Shown piece after piece: positions 23,101 to 33,534 of a stretch of DNA of 64,000 bases. Position 1 is the first letter of the stretch; every line of letters starts with the position of its first letter. Below the pieces are notes generated by a model. The model saw only the letters and a program-made list of their open reading frames with translations, was not told the DNA's origin and searched no databases. The translations under genes and the position numbers were made by a program. The stretch covers positions 41,901,140 to 41,965,139 of the forward strand of contig NC_081411.1 of NCBI RefSeq assembly GCF_030272615.1, in the 5' to 3' direction. The stretch is from Cryptomeria japonica (Eukaryota > Streptophyta > Pinopsida > Cupressales > Cupressaceae).

Positions 23101-24522
23101 AATACGCTTATGGAAATTGTTGGTGTTGTTGCGTGAATTGTTGTTAGGCCCTGGATTCAGATTTTTGTTTTGATTATCGTTGGCATTGTTGGTGTTGAGT
23201 TGTCCTTGAGTATTGTTGGGTGTATTGGGAGTAGCATTTTTAGGATTTTTCGTATTCTGAGTATTTCCTGATAAAGCAAGCACTGGCTGTTTAGATTTAG
23301 GATCATAGGATTCATTGTTGCCGTCGTTTTTATTTCGAGTCCAAAATCGGGTTTTGTCTAGGTTGGTATTGTTTTGGTTATTGTAGTTTGATGAGTTCGT
23401 TCCTTCTTTGTAGAATTTGAGTGTTCCCTTTTTGACACAAGCTTCCTCTACTTGGATGCCATTTTCAATTAACTTGTCAAAAGATGGGATGCATTGAAGT
23501 TTGAGTCTGTAACTCATTTCCCCATTCAAGTTATCAATGAAGATTTCCATTTTCTCTCTTTCAGGAATATCGCGAGGATATCTTGATACCATGCGTCGCC
23601 AACGTTGAAGGAATAACATGAATGTTTCATTGTTCTTTTGTTTGGTGTTGCAGATATCTAACATGGTTACGGCATGTTGGATGTTGTAAGAATAATGGGT
23701 GATGAATTTGTTGACTAATTCGTCAAATGATCTAACAGGTGGTGTAATCTTGGATAACCATTCCATTGTTTGTCCTCCTAGGCTTCTTGGGAATAACCTC
23801 ATCAAATACGTGTCATTATGAGCAAATTCAAGACTCATAGTACAAAATTCTCGAACATGATCTCGAGGATCACCTTTCCCATCATATTTATCAAATTTAG
23901 GAATGTCTGAGTTTGGAGGAAAAGGTATCATGTTTAAGCTTCTGTCAAATGGATAAGGACAGATTTCGTTTATAGAATACCGCACGGTTGTCCCTTGTTG
24001 CATATCATGCATTTGTCTTTGCAACATTTGCATTTGTTGAGTAAGAGCAACCAAAGGCGCATTATCTTGCCGAGGGAAGAGTTCCTCCCTCGGATTTGTT
24101 CTCATTTCAAAAGGTGTAGCAAATGGTATGTGTTGTTTGGGGGTTTCGAACATAGGTACTCGCATTTCTGGTATATGTTGTTCTGGAATACGTTGTTCAG
24201 GTATGCGAGTCTCTTCTTCCCTTTGTTGTTCTTGATATGTGTATTGTTGAGATCCTGTTTGAAAGACATTTGCGTCGAAATCTTCAGGAATTTTGACACC
24301 TTTGCTTGTAAGCATAAGCAGATATTTTTCTTTGTCATTTTCCATGAGTTTTTCAATGAGTTTTTGGAATGAAGGATTTTCTTGGCATTCCTGAAGAATT
24401 GCATCAGTAATTTCAGGATCTTCTGAAGATGGAACTTCAAAAGGATTTGATAACCTGCGATTCATACTTGATTCCGCGGGTGTCTCGCTTTGTTTGTTTC
24501 GTTGAGAGCGAGTGACAGGCAT
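20128..24522 (-). CDS. gag-pro: Element B gag-protease, ends at TAG near RT start
   Basis: The start is taken at MPVTRSQRNK (24522), a typical Tat gag start. The frame is open to 24555 without an ATG at the stop/restart point. Numbering from here: proline/glutamine-rich and coiled-coil N-terminus to about 185, gag core about 197-365 (PKFDKYDGKGDP, RSFDELVNKF), Asn-rich linker, knuckle-like Cys 518/His 521/His 526/Cys 531. Protease follows with LIDGGAG (Asp 736; DGG instead of DTG is usual in Tat), ending at LLGRPWI. A G-patch-like segment (KGYLIMKQMGYGGKGPIG, about 981-1000) follows, then acidic linker. The frame stops at TAG 20128-20130 within KMNP*IALMVK, where RT normally continues, so this is probably a nonsense mutation rather than a gag/pol boundary. 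Confidence 0.88.
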   Translation of the reverse strand: MPVTRSQRNKQSETPAESSMNRRLSNPFEVPSSEDPEITDAILQECQENPSFQKLIEKLMENDKEKYLLMLTSKGVKIPEDFDANVFQTGSQQYTYQEQQREEETRIPEQRIPEQHIPEMRVPMFETPKQHIPFATPFEMRTNPREELFPRQDNAPLVALTQQMQMLQRQMHDMQQGTTVRYSINEICPYPFDRSLNMIPFPPNSDIPKFDKYDGKGDPRDHVREFCTMSLEFAHNDTYLMRLFPRSLGGQTMEWLSKITPPVRSFDELVNKFITHYSYNIQHAVTMLDICNTKQKNNETFMLFLQRWRRMVSRYPRDIPEREKMEIFIDNLNGEMSYRLKLQCIPSFDKLIENGIQVEEACVKKGTLKFYKEGTNSSNYNNQNNTNLDKTRFWTRNKNDGNNESYDPKSKQPVLALSGNTQNTKNPKNATPNTPNNTQGQLNTNNANDNQNKNLNPGPNNNSRNNTNNFHKRIFTPLGQSLESAFRELLANKVLSLPPINNYEPPIKPPWWNDSHYCDFHRNKGHRTNECMRLKHIIQDMIDRGDLTVDGLKTNNDHEAFKDPLPNYKDGASTSNDTRGARINHIYNNTINHISAEDHQVNVITIRDKRDHESVNVTTRTQKYVLKGHTAPPTTTPKIQYDLVTQLRKTPAQISILELLKLSPRHKDILEHALLETNVPQNLDIDKFQAMVAHMTESHNLTFSKHDNTSLSHPHNTPLHIEVIVCKHRVKRVLIDGGAGLNICTLKLICALGFSEESIDPCKKITIKAYDDEERSSKGTVILPIQVGPVQKDTICQVLDIDLTYNILLGRPWIHEMQAVPSTYHQCVKFPYDGQEISISADHNPFQHCNTMGAAQDSLVPYNREKQQSSTPDPPIAKSNSLWGDFKQKMQIKDQGMGEYSMEPLCLTKLPTSPRSHGLPTLSIHQATQPITKFNGTFIQLGTLAHESEDKDVLNWLYKDEEEANRAAALDIVLPTHLYGKGYLIMKQMGYGGKGPIGKRQEGVTEPIDLPSQPSRNKAGLGSKFTFLLKRPPHTNTKPQWKEKKKYKEESWQEALFESAETICKARERQDQKIHQGKLLNHKKAISAAVVHIHTPVAQEPILSSQAPIIPPRGSTIYEQIQNVEDGSDTESTQNVKIVSIIKDLFSPYNIPVYNTDRIWDDAYETDSNEYEWGTYSDTTTNIPDDTDFISISQEEHNAEDRPLEFGPQHIYDVQESEQQYYEQVYVEDDTIEDLDETLNFFKNKTHHDDNSILTLTVAELDPPHDSLPLVFPDLIDWTKPETHDIPIFPDDESIIHYLCTVNPGTGSTSEPHTDVCSSGSAKSLSRKNESNNESNAENQSMAAMDPKKVKIKDASEGENLFKAPNDGRLDTLPEHFHERSPILIEPTQSINIGTPEAIRNIHLAESLTEEERLAFIIFFKGQQINFAWSYADMPGVDPHLIMHHLSISAGVKPVKQKLRKMNP

Positions 24523-24523
24523 T

Positions 24524-24910
24524 TCAATAGAAACTTTCAGTGATGAAAGGAACAAAGTCCTCGTTGATGTTTTGCTCTGGCGCTGGTGGTTCTGGTCTAG
24601 GTGTGTTATATGTGATGCACTCGTCGGGCAGGAATGCTGGATTGATTTTTCCTCTGCAGTTTATCTTTTGATTAAAAGCAGACTTTTGACAGTATGCTCT
24701 TGTTTTCAGGGGTTCTTTGTCAAATTCGCTGGATTTGTTTTGGATATAACGTTTGACGTGATAAAGAAATACCCGATGGGATTTGAAGAGTTGACGATTG
24801 ATGTATAAAAATTTATTTCTCTTGATGAATTTGGAAAAGCTTGGTTGCTGTTTCTTTAACGTGATGTTGCGATAGAGGTTCTTCTTTCTCAGAATAAGGC
24901 GATTAGTCAT
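24524..24910 (-). CDS. ORF0 upstream of element B gag, stop overlaps restart
   Basis: A 128-residue frame (MTNRLILRKKNLYRN...) reads basic in its first half and Pro/Glu-rich in the last part (PRPEPPAPEQ). Its stop is TGA at 24526-24524, and the gag ATG follows after one base (TGAAATG). Ogre elements have an ORF of unknown role upstream of gag, so this may be its counterpart. The close coupling suggests reinitiation. There is no recognisable domain, and chance openness cannot be excluded. Confidence 0.45.
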   Translation of the reverse strand: MTNRLILRKKNLYRNITLKKQQPSFSKFIKRNKFLYINRQLFKSHRVFLYHVKRYIQNKSSEFDKEPLKTRAYCQKSAFNQKINCRGKINPAFLPDECITYNTPRPEPPAPEQNINEDFVPFITESFY

Positions 24911-25381
24911 GCATGAGTGATCAATGATTTCCTTTGATTGATTTGGACTCAGTTGATTCTTGTTTTGGAAATTTCAAATTTTACTTTATCAGAATGAAGG
25001 TTTAGCTATCCCTTCATGATAAAGCGCGTCAAATGATATGGATAAGAGTTTCCCGATCTGGAAACTGAATTTGACAATTTGGAAAATTTCTAGACAAGTG
25101 TTTTTGAGATGAGATCCGTAAGATATTTAAAGGATTGAATTGACACTGATGATGACAAGTTTCCAGATTATGATAGAAAAGACGTCCTCTAATGCTTGAT
25201 TCGTTTTCAGATTCAGACAACCTTGTTTGACGCAAATTTGACTTGAAAAATAGTTTTATGTCTTGTTTCTGTCACTCTGGTTTGATGAAAAACGTGTTTT
25301 GATGGAAAACTGTGTTTGAAATATTTTTGAGATTTTCAAAAATTTTGGTTTTTCCAACTCTCTGTTTTTCTCCTTTTTCTC
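24911..25381 (-). other. Element B leader next to gag
   Basis: No gene is recognised. This AT-rich stretch separates ORF0 from the TAGCGC array of the leader. Confidence 0.5.
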
Positions 25382-26158
25382 ACGCGCTAAAACAGTTGTT
25401 CTATGCGCTAGCAAATTACTTCAATGCGCTAAGAATAAGTACCTACGCGCTACTCTGCCCCTGGTTACGCGCTAAACAATTGATTCTGGAAAATTTTGTG
25501 TGGTTGACTGTGAAATATGTACGCGCTAAACTGTATTTTCTACGCGCTACCTGGTTTGGTGGATGCGCTAAAACAGAGATTCAACGCGCTAAGATGTTTG
25601 TTATACGCGCTAAAACAGACTTTTCTGGAATTTGCTGTGAAGTTTTCCTGAGAATTGACGCGCTGCACTATGACTTTGACGCGCTAACTGATTTGGCTGA
25701 TGCGCTAAAGAAGAGATTCAACGTGCTAAAATGTTTGTTATAAGCGCTAAAACAGATTTCTTTGAATTTTGTTGTGAAATTTTCTTGAAATTGACGCGCT
25801 ACACTGTGATTTTGACGCGCTAATTTGTTGAGCGGATGCGCTAAAACAGAGTTTCAAAGCGCTAAAAGGTTTGTTAGACGCGCTAAAACATATTTCTTTG
25901 AATTTTGTTGTGAAATTTTCTTGAAATTTACGCGCTACACTGTGATTTTGACGCGCTAACTGGTTTAGTGGATGCGCTAAAACAGAGTTTCAACGCGCTA
26001 AGATATTTGTTATACGCGCTAAAACAGACTTTTCTGAAATTTGCTGTGAAGTTTTCCTGAGAATTGATGCGCTACACTGTGACTTTAATGCGCTAGTTTG
26101 TCTTTCAGATGCGCTAAAATAACTGTTTGACGCGCTAATATGTTGTTCTCACGCGCTA
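25382..26158 (-). repeat. TAGCGC motif array in the element B leader
   Basis: About 30 copies of ACGCGCTA or ATGCGCTA on the plus strand read as TAGCGCGT/TAGCGCAT on the minus strand, in the direction of gag-pol transcription. A higher-order unit of about 136 bp is visible: the spacer GAATTTTGTTGTGAAATTTT or its variant recurs near 25625, 25760, 25895 and 26033. Element G has a similar array right after its primer site. Confidence 0.92.
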
Positions 26159-27268
26159 GACTGCCTTGATTTTTCCTCTTGGTGTTTTTATGATGTTTTT
26201 GATTTTGTTGAGAGATTTATCAAGTAGGATGGATGATTTTCTAAAATACAAAATGTAAACACGGCATACAAAGTATAATCATTTTACTTAATCTAACATA
26301 AAGTGTATGTTCTGTCGAGGATGTTTTCGAATCCCCAATGTTTTAACAGGTTGGATACAAGATAAACACTTCAGAAAGACTCTTTATTCAAGGGTCATAA
26401 GCAACATCATAACTCACTAGTCTCGATACTCCGTCAGCTCAAACAGCCGTGTCACCCCCTAGAGGGCGCCCGTTTTTTTGCCTTTTGCCAGAAGTTAACC
26501 CAAAGTGAATTGCTTCACAGTTGAGTAGTTATCTTGGGAGATATATGGTGAGTAATCTTGTGGGCGGATTCTTCCCCACCCTTGCACTATGATGTTACAA
26601 ATGTTTGGATACTGACTCAGCTCAAAGTTTCTAATGCTAAGGTTCTTAATCAGGCTTCATGTTCGGCCGTCAGTGATAAACTCCCTCAGGAGGCTTCCCA
26701 ACCTTTAGAACAAAGGCTTTACGTATCTCGAGGATACTGGGGGAAGGCTAATCGCTGCGCGCAACCGTTGAAAAGGACTTTCGTCACTTTCCACATTTGA
26801 TTATAGTGGGTTGGAATTCTTGGCGTCAAAGCCGTTCCCCACTTAGGTCGTTCCCTTCACACCGGCCATAAACGGCTTTAAGAGTTGAGTGCAACTCCTC
26901 GGGAAGGCAGGCCTGCTAAAGGATTTATTGCTTGAATAAAAAAAAGCATAAGAGTGGTTTGGCTTTTTGGTCACCCAATTAAGGGGAGAGCATATACCTT
27001 CCACTTTCGATACACGGCAGATAAGTTGTTCTTTTTAGCCTTCAAGACAATGGTTTGCTAACCTCTATTTGGAGATGTTGCTCCAATCAGCATGGTGTTC
27101 TTTTTAACCTTTTATAGCAATGATTGTTTAATCTATGGAAAATAGATCGTCAACAAAGCAAATTTCGATATTCGAGGTCAACGAAAAGAAAAACGTTTTG
27201 CTTGTAAAACAAAATCTCCTCGCTTTTCCTGCAAGAAATTTGTTAAAAATCCTGCAAAATAAATTGGT
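26159..27268 (-). other. Leader-side sequence of unknown nature
   Basis: No coding region, primer site or LTR of element B was found, although both are expected here. 26450-26900 is richer in GC than its surroundings and could be remote leader or a fragment of another element. The sequence ends abruptly at the junction with element A gag at 27268/27269. Confidence 0.4.
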
Positions 27269-28790
27269 TAGTTGAATATGTCTGATTCAGTGGAAACTTT
27301 GCCAGACCAAGATGAAGTGTCTCAAGAGATTGAGGCACTAAATGAGAGATTACATCTATTGATTGCCATAATAAAAAAGAAAGATAAGGAAAAGGAGAAT
27401 GAAACCAAAGCCAAACTCATTGAAAGAGATAAGCTATTAAGACAAATTGTAGAGCTTGAGTTGTTTTCTCAAGAAGAACCTAGGAGTAAAGAGAAAGGCC
27501 CTGTTATTAGGGAAATCCTTGATCCAAAATTTGTTTCTACACCTAAGGTTGCAGTACAACCTAGTAGGGAGGTTCACAGTGATCCTGAACCTGCCAGACC
27601 TATTATTGACAAAGGAAAACATAAAATAGTAGAGAATAGGTCTGCGGGTCTAGTGTCAGGACGTGCAAAAGGACCCCAAGGAATGATGTCGCATGAGATT
27701 GAGGTAGAAAGGATAAGGAAAGAAAAAGAAGACTTGCAAAAGGAGTTAGAGAAGGCTGAAATAGAAGCACTTAATGCCGAGTTCAGGAGAAAGATACGAT
27801 GCTTGAAAGCTCCTCCTATAACTTTCCTACCTGTAGATCATAGTAATCCTACGTCCCAACATACTTCTGCCTCTCTGTTGAATAGTCAACCAATAATACA
27901 AACAAGTGCTATCCCACCTGTTAACCAATCTAATAATGCTTCCCCAAATAATTCTACTATTCCTCCAAGTACAATTCCAGCAAATCAAACCAATCACGAA
28001 CTGTCCCATAATCAAGGCCATCAAAATCCTAGAGCTGGTGGTTCAGGCCCAAGGGTGAATGCTAGAAATAACTTTATTGGAAATCAATTTCAAAGGAGAC
28101 CGATAAATGTTGAGTTGTATAGGTTGTTGTATTTTGATGGAATTCCCGGATATCCAAACCATGTCCCTATTGAAATGAGGGATAAACTCCAAAAGTTTGC
28201 TGGGAACAATGTTATCAATTCTGAAGAGAATCTAAAATATTTTGGTGACATTATCAATGACTATGAAATTGCACATGAAGATGTCATCATGAAGCTGTTT
28301 GTGTAGTCCTTGATTGAGGATGCTAGAGATTGGTACAGAGGGTTACCTGTGGACAATGTAGGTTCTTGGGAAGAGTTCAAAATTTTCTTTCAAGAACAAT
28401 ATGGAGATAAGAGAAATGTGAGCTTCATGCTCAATGGATTTAACAACATCAGGAAATCTGATAATGAAGTCGTCACAGATTTTAATGCAAGGTTTCAAAA
28501 GGAAATGCATAGAATTTTTCAAGTAATGAGGTTAGATGTGTGTCTAAGTACCTATTATAATGCATTTGACCCCAAAATGGCTTACATTCTCAAAGATAAG
28601 AACCCACATAGCTTGAGGGATGATTTCAGAATTTCCATTAATGTAGAAAGTAATAGAAAAGCATCGGGTAAAGTGGAAAGAAGGACTAATGGAAGATTGT
28701 GGTAGGAACAAAAACCACAACAAAATAAATCCTCCAAAGAAGAGAATAAGATAGAAAAATTAATGACTACTGTATGTGGGAAAAATGGGT
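27269..28790 (+). pseudogene. Second copy of element A gag, 5'-truncated
   Basis: It matches 9075-10596, including the two internal TAG stops, with differences such as Gly to Glu near 28000 and Lys to Arg near 28510. It lacks the first 129 codons of A gag. The shared stops show that decay came before the duplication. Confidence 0.9.
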
Positions 28791-30236
28791 TGTTAGAATT
28801 AAAAATGTGAAAAATTATGTAAAATACCAATCCACACACACACACAGGACTTCTTGATGCAAGCTATGGAGTAACGATGCGTTACTCAGCTTCCCAAGGA
28901 GGGTCCCATGGTTCTTTATCTCACAATGTCCCTCAAACCAATGTTTTGCTCTCAGATTACTGAGCAAAATGGCTTAGGGATGGAAAATATGAGAACGAGA
29001 GAGATTTTTAACTGATCTTAGTATGAGATGTGTTATAAGCTAGATGAGATGCTAGAAGTGCAACAAACTAAATGGTAAGATGACGAGGTTAGTATGAATA
29101 CTATCCTAGCATACTATATTTCTTCTATGATTGAACTAAAATGATAAATAACTTACTCTAGCATGCATGTTCATGATTAATTTATGATCTAAAAGAAGCT
29201 AAATGAGGAGCATATAAAAATGAAAGCTTGAAACAATTTGAGCATAAGTGTGATGCTTCAAATTTGAAAGATGATTGTTAAGAATGGAGGAATGAGAGCT
29301 CTATTTATAGCACAAACAGGGCAATGGATGGTCAAGATGGAATGGTTTAATCAAGGGCCAAGTTTGAAAGTTGGGGATCCATGTGCATAATTGGCACCAA
29401 CGACATGGTGACAAGTGTCAACACAGGGTTGGGTTGAAAGAAGAGGTTGGAGGCATTAAAGGCCTGAGAAGACCTCATGGTTATCTAAAGGCTAAGGGTC
29501 AAGCCTAAGTTGGGTTTACCCACTGAATTAGGATCTAATCCAAGGATAAACCTTTGTGCAAATGATTAAGAGATAATCATGGTCAAAGCATTAATGACCT
29601 GATGAGACCCTTGGGTTGGATAGAGGTTGAGTCAAAACAAATGTTTTAACCATGTGGGAGGGTTTGAAATAACCATTAATGGTTATTGGAGACTTTGTGG
29701 ATTAAGTGGTTGAAGGTTGGAAGCCTTCAATGGTTTTCAAAGACTTTAGGGTTTTAGTGGTTGAAGGTTGAAAACCTTCAATGGTTATCCAAGACTTTGG
29801 GCCATTTGAGAAGTGACCTCCCTTTGCTTAGGGATGTGACAAAGTTTAGAGGAGGGTTAGGTTAATTAGAATCGATTAGAAGATTCTAGAAGGGGTTAGG
29901 AAGGGGTTTGGGATTTTGCAAGTGGATGGAGGATAATAGGATTTAATTGAATTATTTGATTTTCATTCAATTTGGTTGTAATTAAATAAATTTGATTTAT
30001 TCAATTTAGGATAACTATTTAATTAAATTTGAATTTAATTAAAAGTGGCTAGGGGGATTTAATTGAATAAAATGATTTATTCATTAAATGGTATAGTGAA
30101 TTTAATTTAAATAAATTGAATAATTTATTTAATTAAATAGAAGAATGTGGATAATTTAATTAAATTGGATTTAATCAAATAGAAAAATGAACATAAAATA
30201 TTCATTTAGGAATATGGTCATTTTTATGCGTCTACA
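28791..30236 (-). repeat. LTR of element B, second copy
   Basis: Same length and ends as 10597-12042, with the minus-strand TATAAATAG box at 29301-29309. It is preceded by A gag, not by a primer site, so it is a duplicated 3' LTR and not the 5' LTR of element B. Confidence 0.85.
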
Positions 30237-30759
30237 TTTTGCCCCTCTTTGAAGTGACGTGTGTGCACATGTTAATTCAAAGAAAAATGATGTGTTTTTG
30301 TGTTTTTATAATCAAATGCAATTTTTGTGTCGCTCTTTTGATTTGCCAGTCGTGCCCCAGATTTGATGTGATGTGATGCGATGCTCCAGATTTGATGCGA
30401 TGTGATGCGATGCTCCAGATTCGATGCGATGTGATGCGATGCTCCAGATTCGATGCGATGTGATGCCCCCTCGGGAGATGAATCAATATATTTTATTTTT
30501 ATTTTTGGTTGGAAAATTTCTGATTTAAATTGATGTCGTTCGTATGATGTGTAGGATTTCATGCATGTAGTTAGTGTGTAAATTGATTCATCTCCCGAAA
30601 AATTAAAAATGTTTTAGTAGAGGGGAGACCACGACCATATTACAGGCCCAGTTAGGTAACCCTAATTTCATGTTCTCCTATAAAAAGGGAAAAAGGTTTG
30701 ATTTGAATTCATTTGTGTTTGTGTACTTTGAAGAGAAGAGAATTTGCTCTGGAGAGAAA

Positions 30760-33520
30760 ATGCCGATTCCTTACCACAGACACCGTTTCGAGCGCGTTCG
30801 GAGATATCGGAGACCTGCGGCGTATGGACCACCAGTAAGTCAACATTTTTGACCCTTTTTTGATTTTTGATTTTGTCGATTTTAGGTGTTTTTTGAAGTT
30901 TTAAGTTCGGGCGTTGCGGTTTAGCGCGTCTAAGTTAAACAGTAGCGCATACGCAATGCAAACTAGCGCATAGGGGTCAAATTTAGGGGTCGCGTCCGAA
31001 AATATTTGGTAGCACATAGGATTTCTCGGTTAGCGCGTAGACGGAAAACAGCGCATGTAAAGCCAATGTTAGCGCATCAGGGAAACAAGATAGCGCATCA
31101 CTTTGACCTAGCGCATAGGATGCATAGAAGTTCGCAGGAAGCCGGAGGGTTAGCGCATGATCATAACCTAGCGCATTAGGTTTAACAGGTAGCGCTTAGG
31201 AAAATTAGATTAGCGCACAGAGTGTTTCTAGCGCATAGAATGAAAAGGCGAGCGCCTAGGGAGGATATATTAGCGCGTAGACAGAGTCTAGCGCATAGGT
31301 TAGTTTAGGTAGCGCAATGGAGGAAATTAATAGCGCATAGACATAGTCTAGCGCATAGGGTAAATAGATTAGCGCTTAGGAAAGGCAGCGTGGCGCATGG
31401 ATTGAATCTAGCGCATAAGACAAAGAGGTTAGCGCGTAGGACGAACAGCCTAGCGCGTGGGTCATTTTTAGCGCATTTCATGTCTGTTTTAGCGCATCCA
31501 GGAAAAATTTGTGTTGTGGTCGATCTAAAATGTGGTGTTTTTGCGTGTCTGTCGTGTTTTTGATGCATGTATGCAATATGAGCATTTGTATAACTTGTTT
31601 TGATGTGAATGTTTCCAAGTTATGTATAGATATCAAGCTATTTGTGGGGATCAGAACATGATTTATTTGTGTTATCTGTTTTATGTTCAAAATGCATATG
31701 AAAGCCTGAGTTGTTTTACAAGCCGATATGGGTTGGAAACTTGAGTTGTTTTACAAGTTTTGATATGGGTGGGAAACTTGAGTTGTTTTACAAGTTTGTG
31801 ATTGTGGTACTTGAGTTGTTTTACAAGTTTTGATATGGTTTTTGAGAATTTGAGTTGTTTTACAAGTTGATATGAAATGATAGGTTTTTGAACTTGATGT
31901 AGATGAGCAAATTTGTTTCATGTATTTGATGTGAGTTGTATTTTGATATCTTTTTATTGATGTGGAATCTGATATTGGATATGTTTTGTTTGTTGATAGG
32001 AGCGATTGGGGATCGTGCAGTCGAGGGAGAGATTCCCGAGACCATGGACACTGATACCACGTCTGTCACAGGCAGACTTAGATATTATTGAGAGGTGTGG
32101 ATTGACCTCACTTTTGGATATGCCGCGGTTCACTGTGAACCGGGGACTCTTGACAGCACTGGCAGAGAGGTGGCATAGTGACACGAACACCTTCCATTTT
32201 GCTACTAGGGAGATGACCGTGACACCAGAGGACTGCTATCGTATCCTGCGTATTCCTGTGGTAGGGGCTATATTGCCCTATGAGCAGACAGAGGAGGGCG
32301 GCACAGAGGCACTGTGCCGGATTTTTCAGGATGAGAGCGTCTGTGGGTATGAGATCCCGTGGCAGGAGTTCCTGGATCTGGATTATGCACCGCTGCCATC
32401 TGTATTGGTAAGATTTATTGGAGGTTTCCTTTGTCCTGATCGCAGGTCAAAGGGATTTTCAGTGGGATGGGGGCTGGTTCTGGAGCAGATGGTCACACAG
32501 GGCCGGAGATTTGCATGGGGGTCAGCGATGCTGGCCCACCTTTACAGGAGCCTGCACGAGGTAGTATACCTCGGATATGGGAGTTTATCAGCAGGGGTGA
32601 CACTCTTACAGGTATGGTGCTGGGAGCACATTCCAGCAGCGAGGCCACTGGCAGACAGGGATAGGCCCGTGGGGGCAGCTTATGCATATGGTTATAGAGG
32701 CCTAGTTGTCCAGCGTAAGCTGGGCAAACTAGAGCACTGGAGGAGAGTTTTTGATGACATAGATACGGTCATCTGGAGACCGTACATAGGCTGCGAGGTA
32801 TGGGCCGAGGATGGTATAGAGATGCCTTTTGTGTTTATGACGAGACATTTGATTGGGAGGACCCCGTTCGTTATTGAGCGGTTTTTGGTTACCCGAGTTT
32901 TGAGGCAGTTCGGGAGGCAGCAGGGTGTTCCACAGGGGACGTGCTTATATGCACGGCGGCAGCAGGATGTGGCCGATTGGGGGCCGACTATTGACAGTGC
33001 CGTTGTGATTGAGGAGTTTACTGGTTTGGCTGGGCAGATCTGGGACTATGCCCCAGAGATACAGGATGCTGGTATGACTGACGAGTTCGCTCGTTTATTT
33101 GCTGCTCGGGCTGTGGCTAGGATCTCAGATCCAGAGGAGATGAGACCAGTTTTTGATTCAGATGGAGAGGAGGGAGACGGGGGAGATGAGGGGGATGATG
33201 GGGATGATGGGGGTGATGGAGGGAGGAGGAGAGGGAGAGGTGTGCAGAGGGCGGTGCGACAGGGTCGGATTGAGAGAGGGAGGGGAGGATTGGCTATTGG
33301 AGTCGGGAGAGAGGGCAGAGTCACAGAGGTACTAGCGGCAGTAGGAGGAGAGGAGGAGGTGGGGAGGCCAGTACAGAGGAGGAGGATAGATATTCTTCCA
33401 CCTCCCGTACCCAGGACAGGCCGAGTGGGGGGAGTGGCGCCAGCACAGGTACCGTTACGGGTTCGAGTGCCGGGACACATAGAGGACGCCCAGATTCGGA
33501 CGCTTCAGATCACTGTGTAG
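30760..33520 (+). pseudogene. Second PMD gene copy, truncated by stop and junction
   Basis: Exon 1 (30760-30834), donor, intron with TAGCGC array (30922-31498) and exon 2 from 32000 match copy 1. A CAG to TAG change at 33518-33520 ends the frame 14 bp before the block junction, so the coiled coil and RS tail are lost. The PMD itself stays open with a few substitutions (for example Gly to Arg and Arg to Cys). A protein with the domain but no tail could still be made. Confidence 0.82.
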
Positions 33521-33534
33521 CAGCTGCAGGCACA

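Larger units (their letters stand above)
10597..27268 (-). mobile_element. Element B: Retand-like Tat gypsy element with antisense PMD gene
   Basis: On the minus strand the order is leader, ORF0, gag-pro, RT-RNaseH-RNaseH-integrase, a 3' region holding an antisense PMD gene, polypurine tract and 3' LTR. Two RNase H domains, no chromodomain, a very long gag-pro and an antisense extra ORF match the Tat lineage, where antisense PMD-like ORFs have been reported (Retand group). The 5' LTR and primer site are missing: at 27268/27269 the leader is joined to the middle of element A gag. All catalytic motifs are present and only one in-frame stop breaks gag-pol, so B was recently active. Confidence 0.85.
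27269..33534. repeat. Large direct duplication, copy 2 (6,266 bp)
   Basis: This is the second copy of 9075-15340. The left edge joins B leader to A gag, and the right edge joins the PMD gene to the A protease remnant (GCAGGCACA then TAGAAGTT instead of GATTTTGA). Neither edge has a target-site duplication. Confidence 0.95.
28791..33534 (-). mobile_element. Second, truncated copy of element B 3' part
   Basis: It includes an LTR (28791-30236), polypurine tract, 29-bp repeats, inverted repeat, antisense TATA box (30679-30687) and a PMD gene broken at 33534. All of gag-pol is absent. It arose with the surrounding A gag as part of the block duplication, not by a separate insertion. Confidence 0.85.

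Noticed and set aside
25312-25743. Plus-strand 143-codon frame with Ala/Phe repeats
   Set aside because: It arises from the TAGCGC array read on the wrong strand and lacks any motif.
28791-30236. Candidate 5' LTR of element B
   Set aside because: It is followed on the minus strand by element A gag and has no primer site; it belongs to the 6.27-kb duplicated block.
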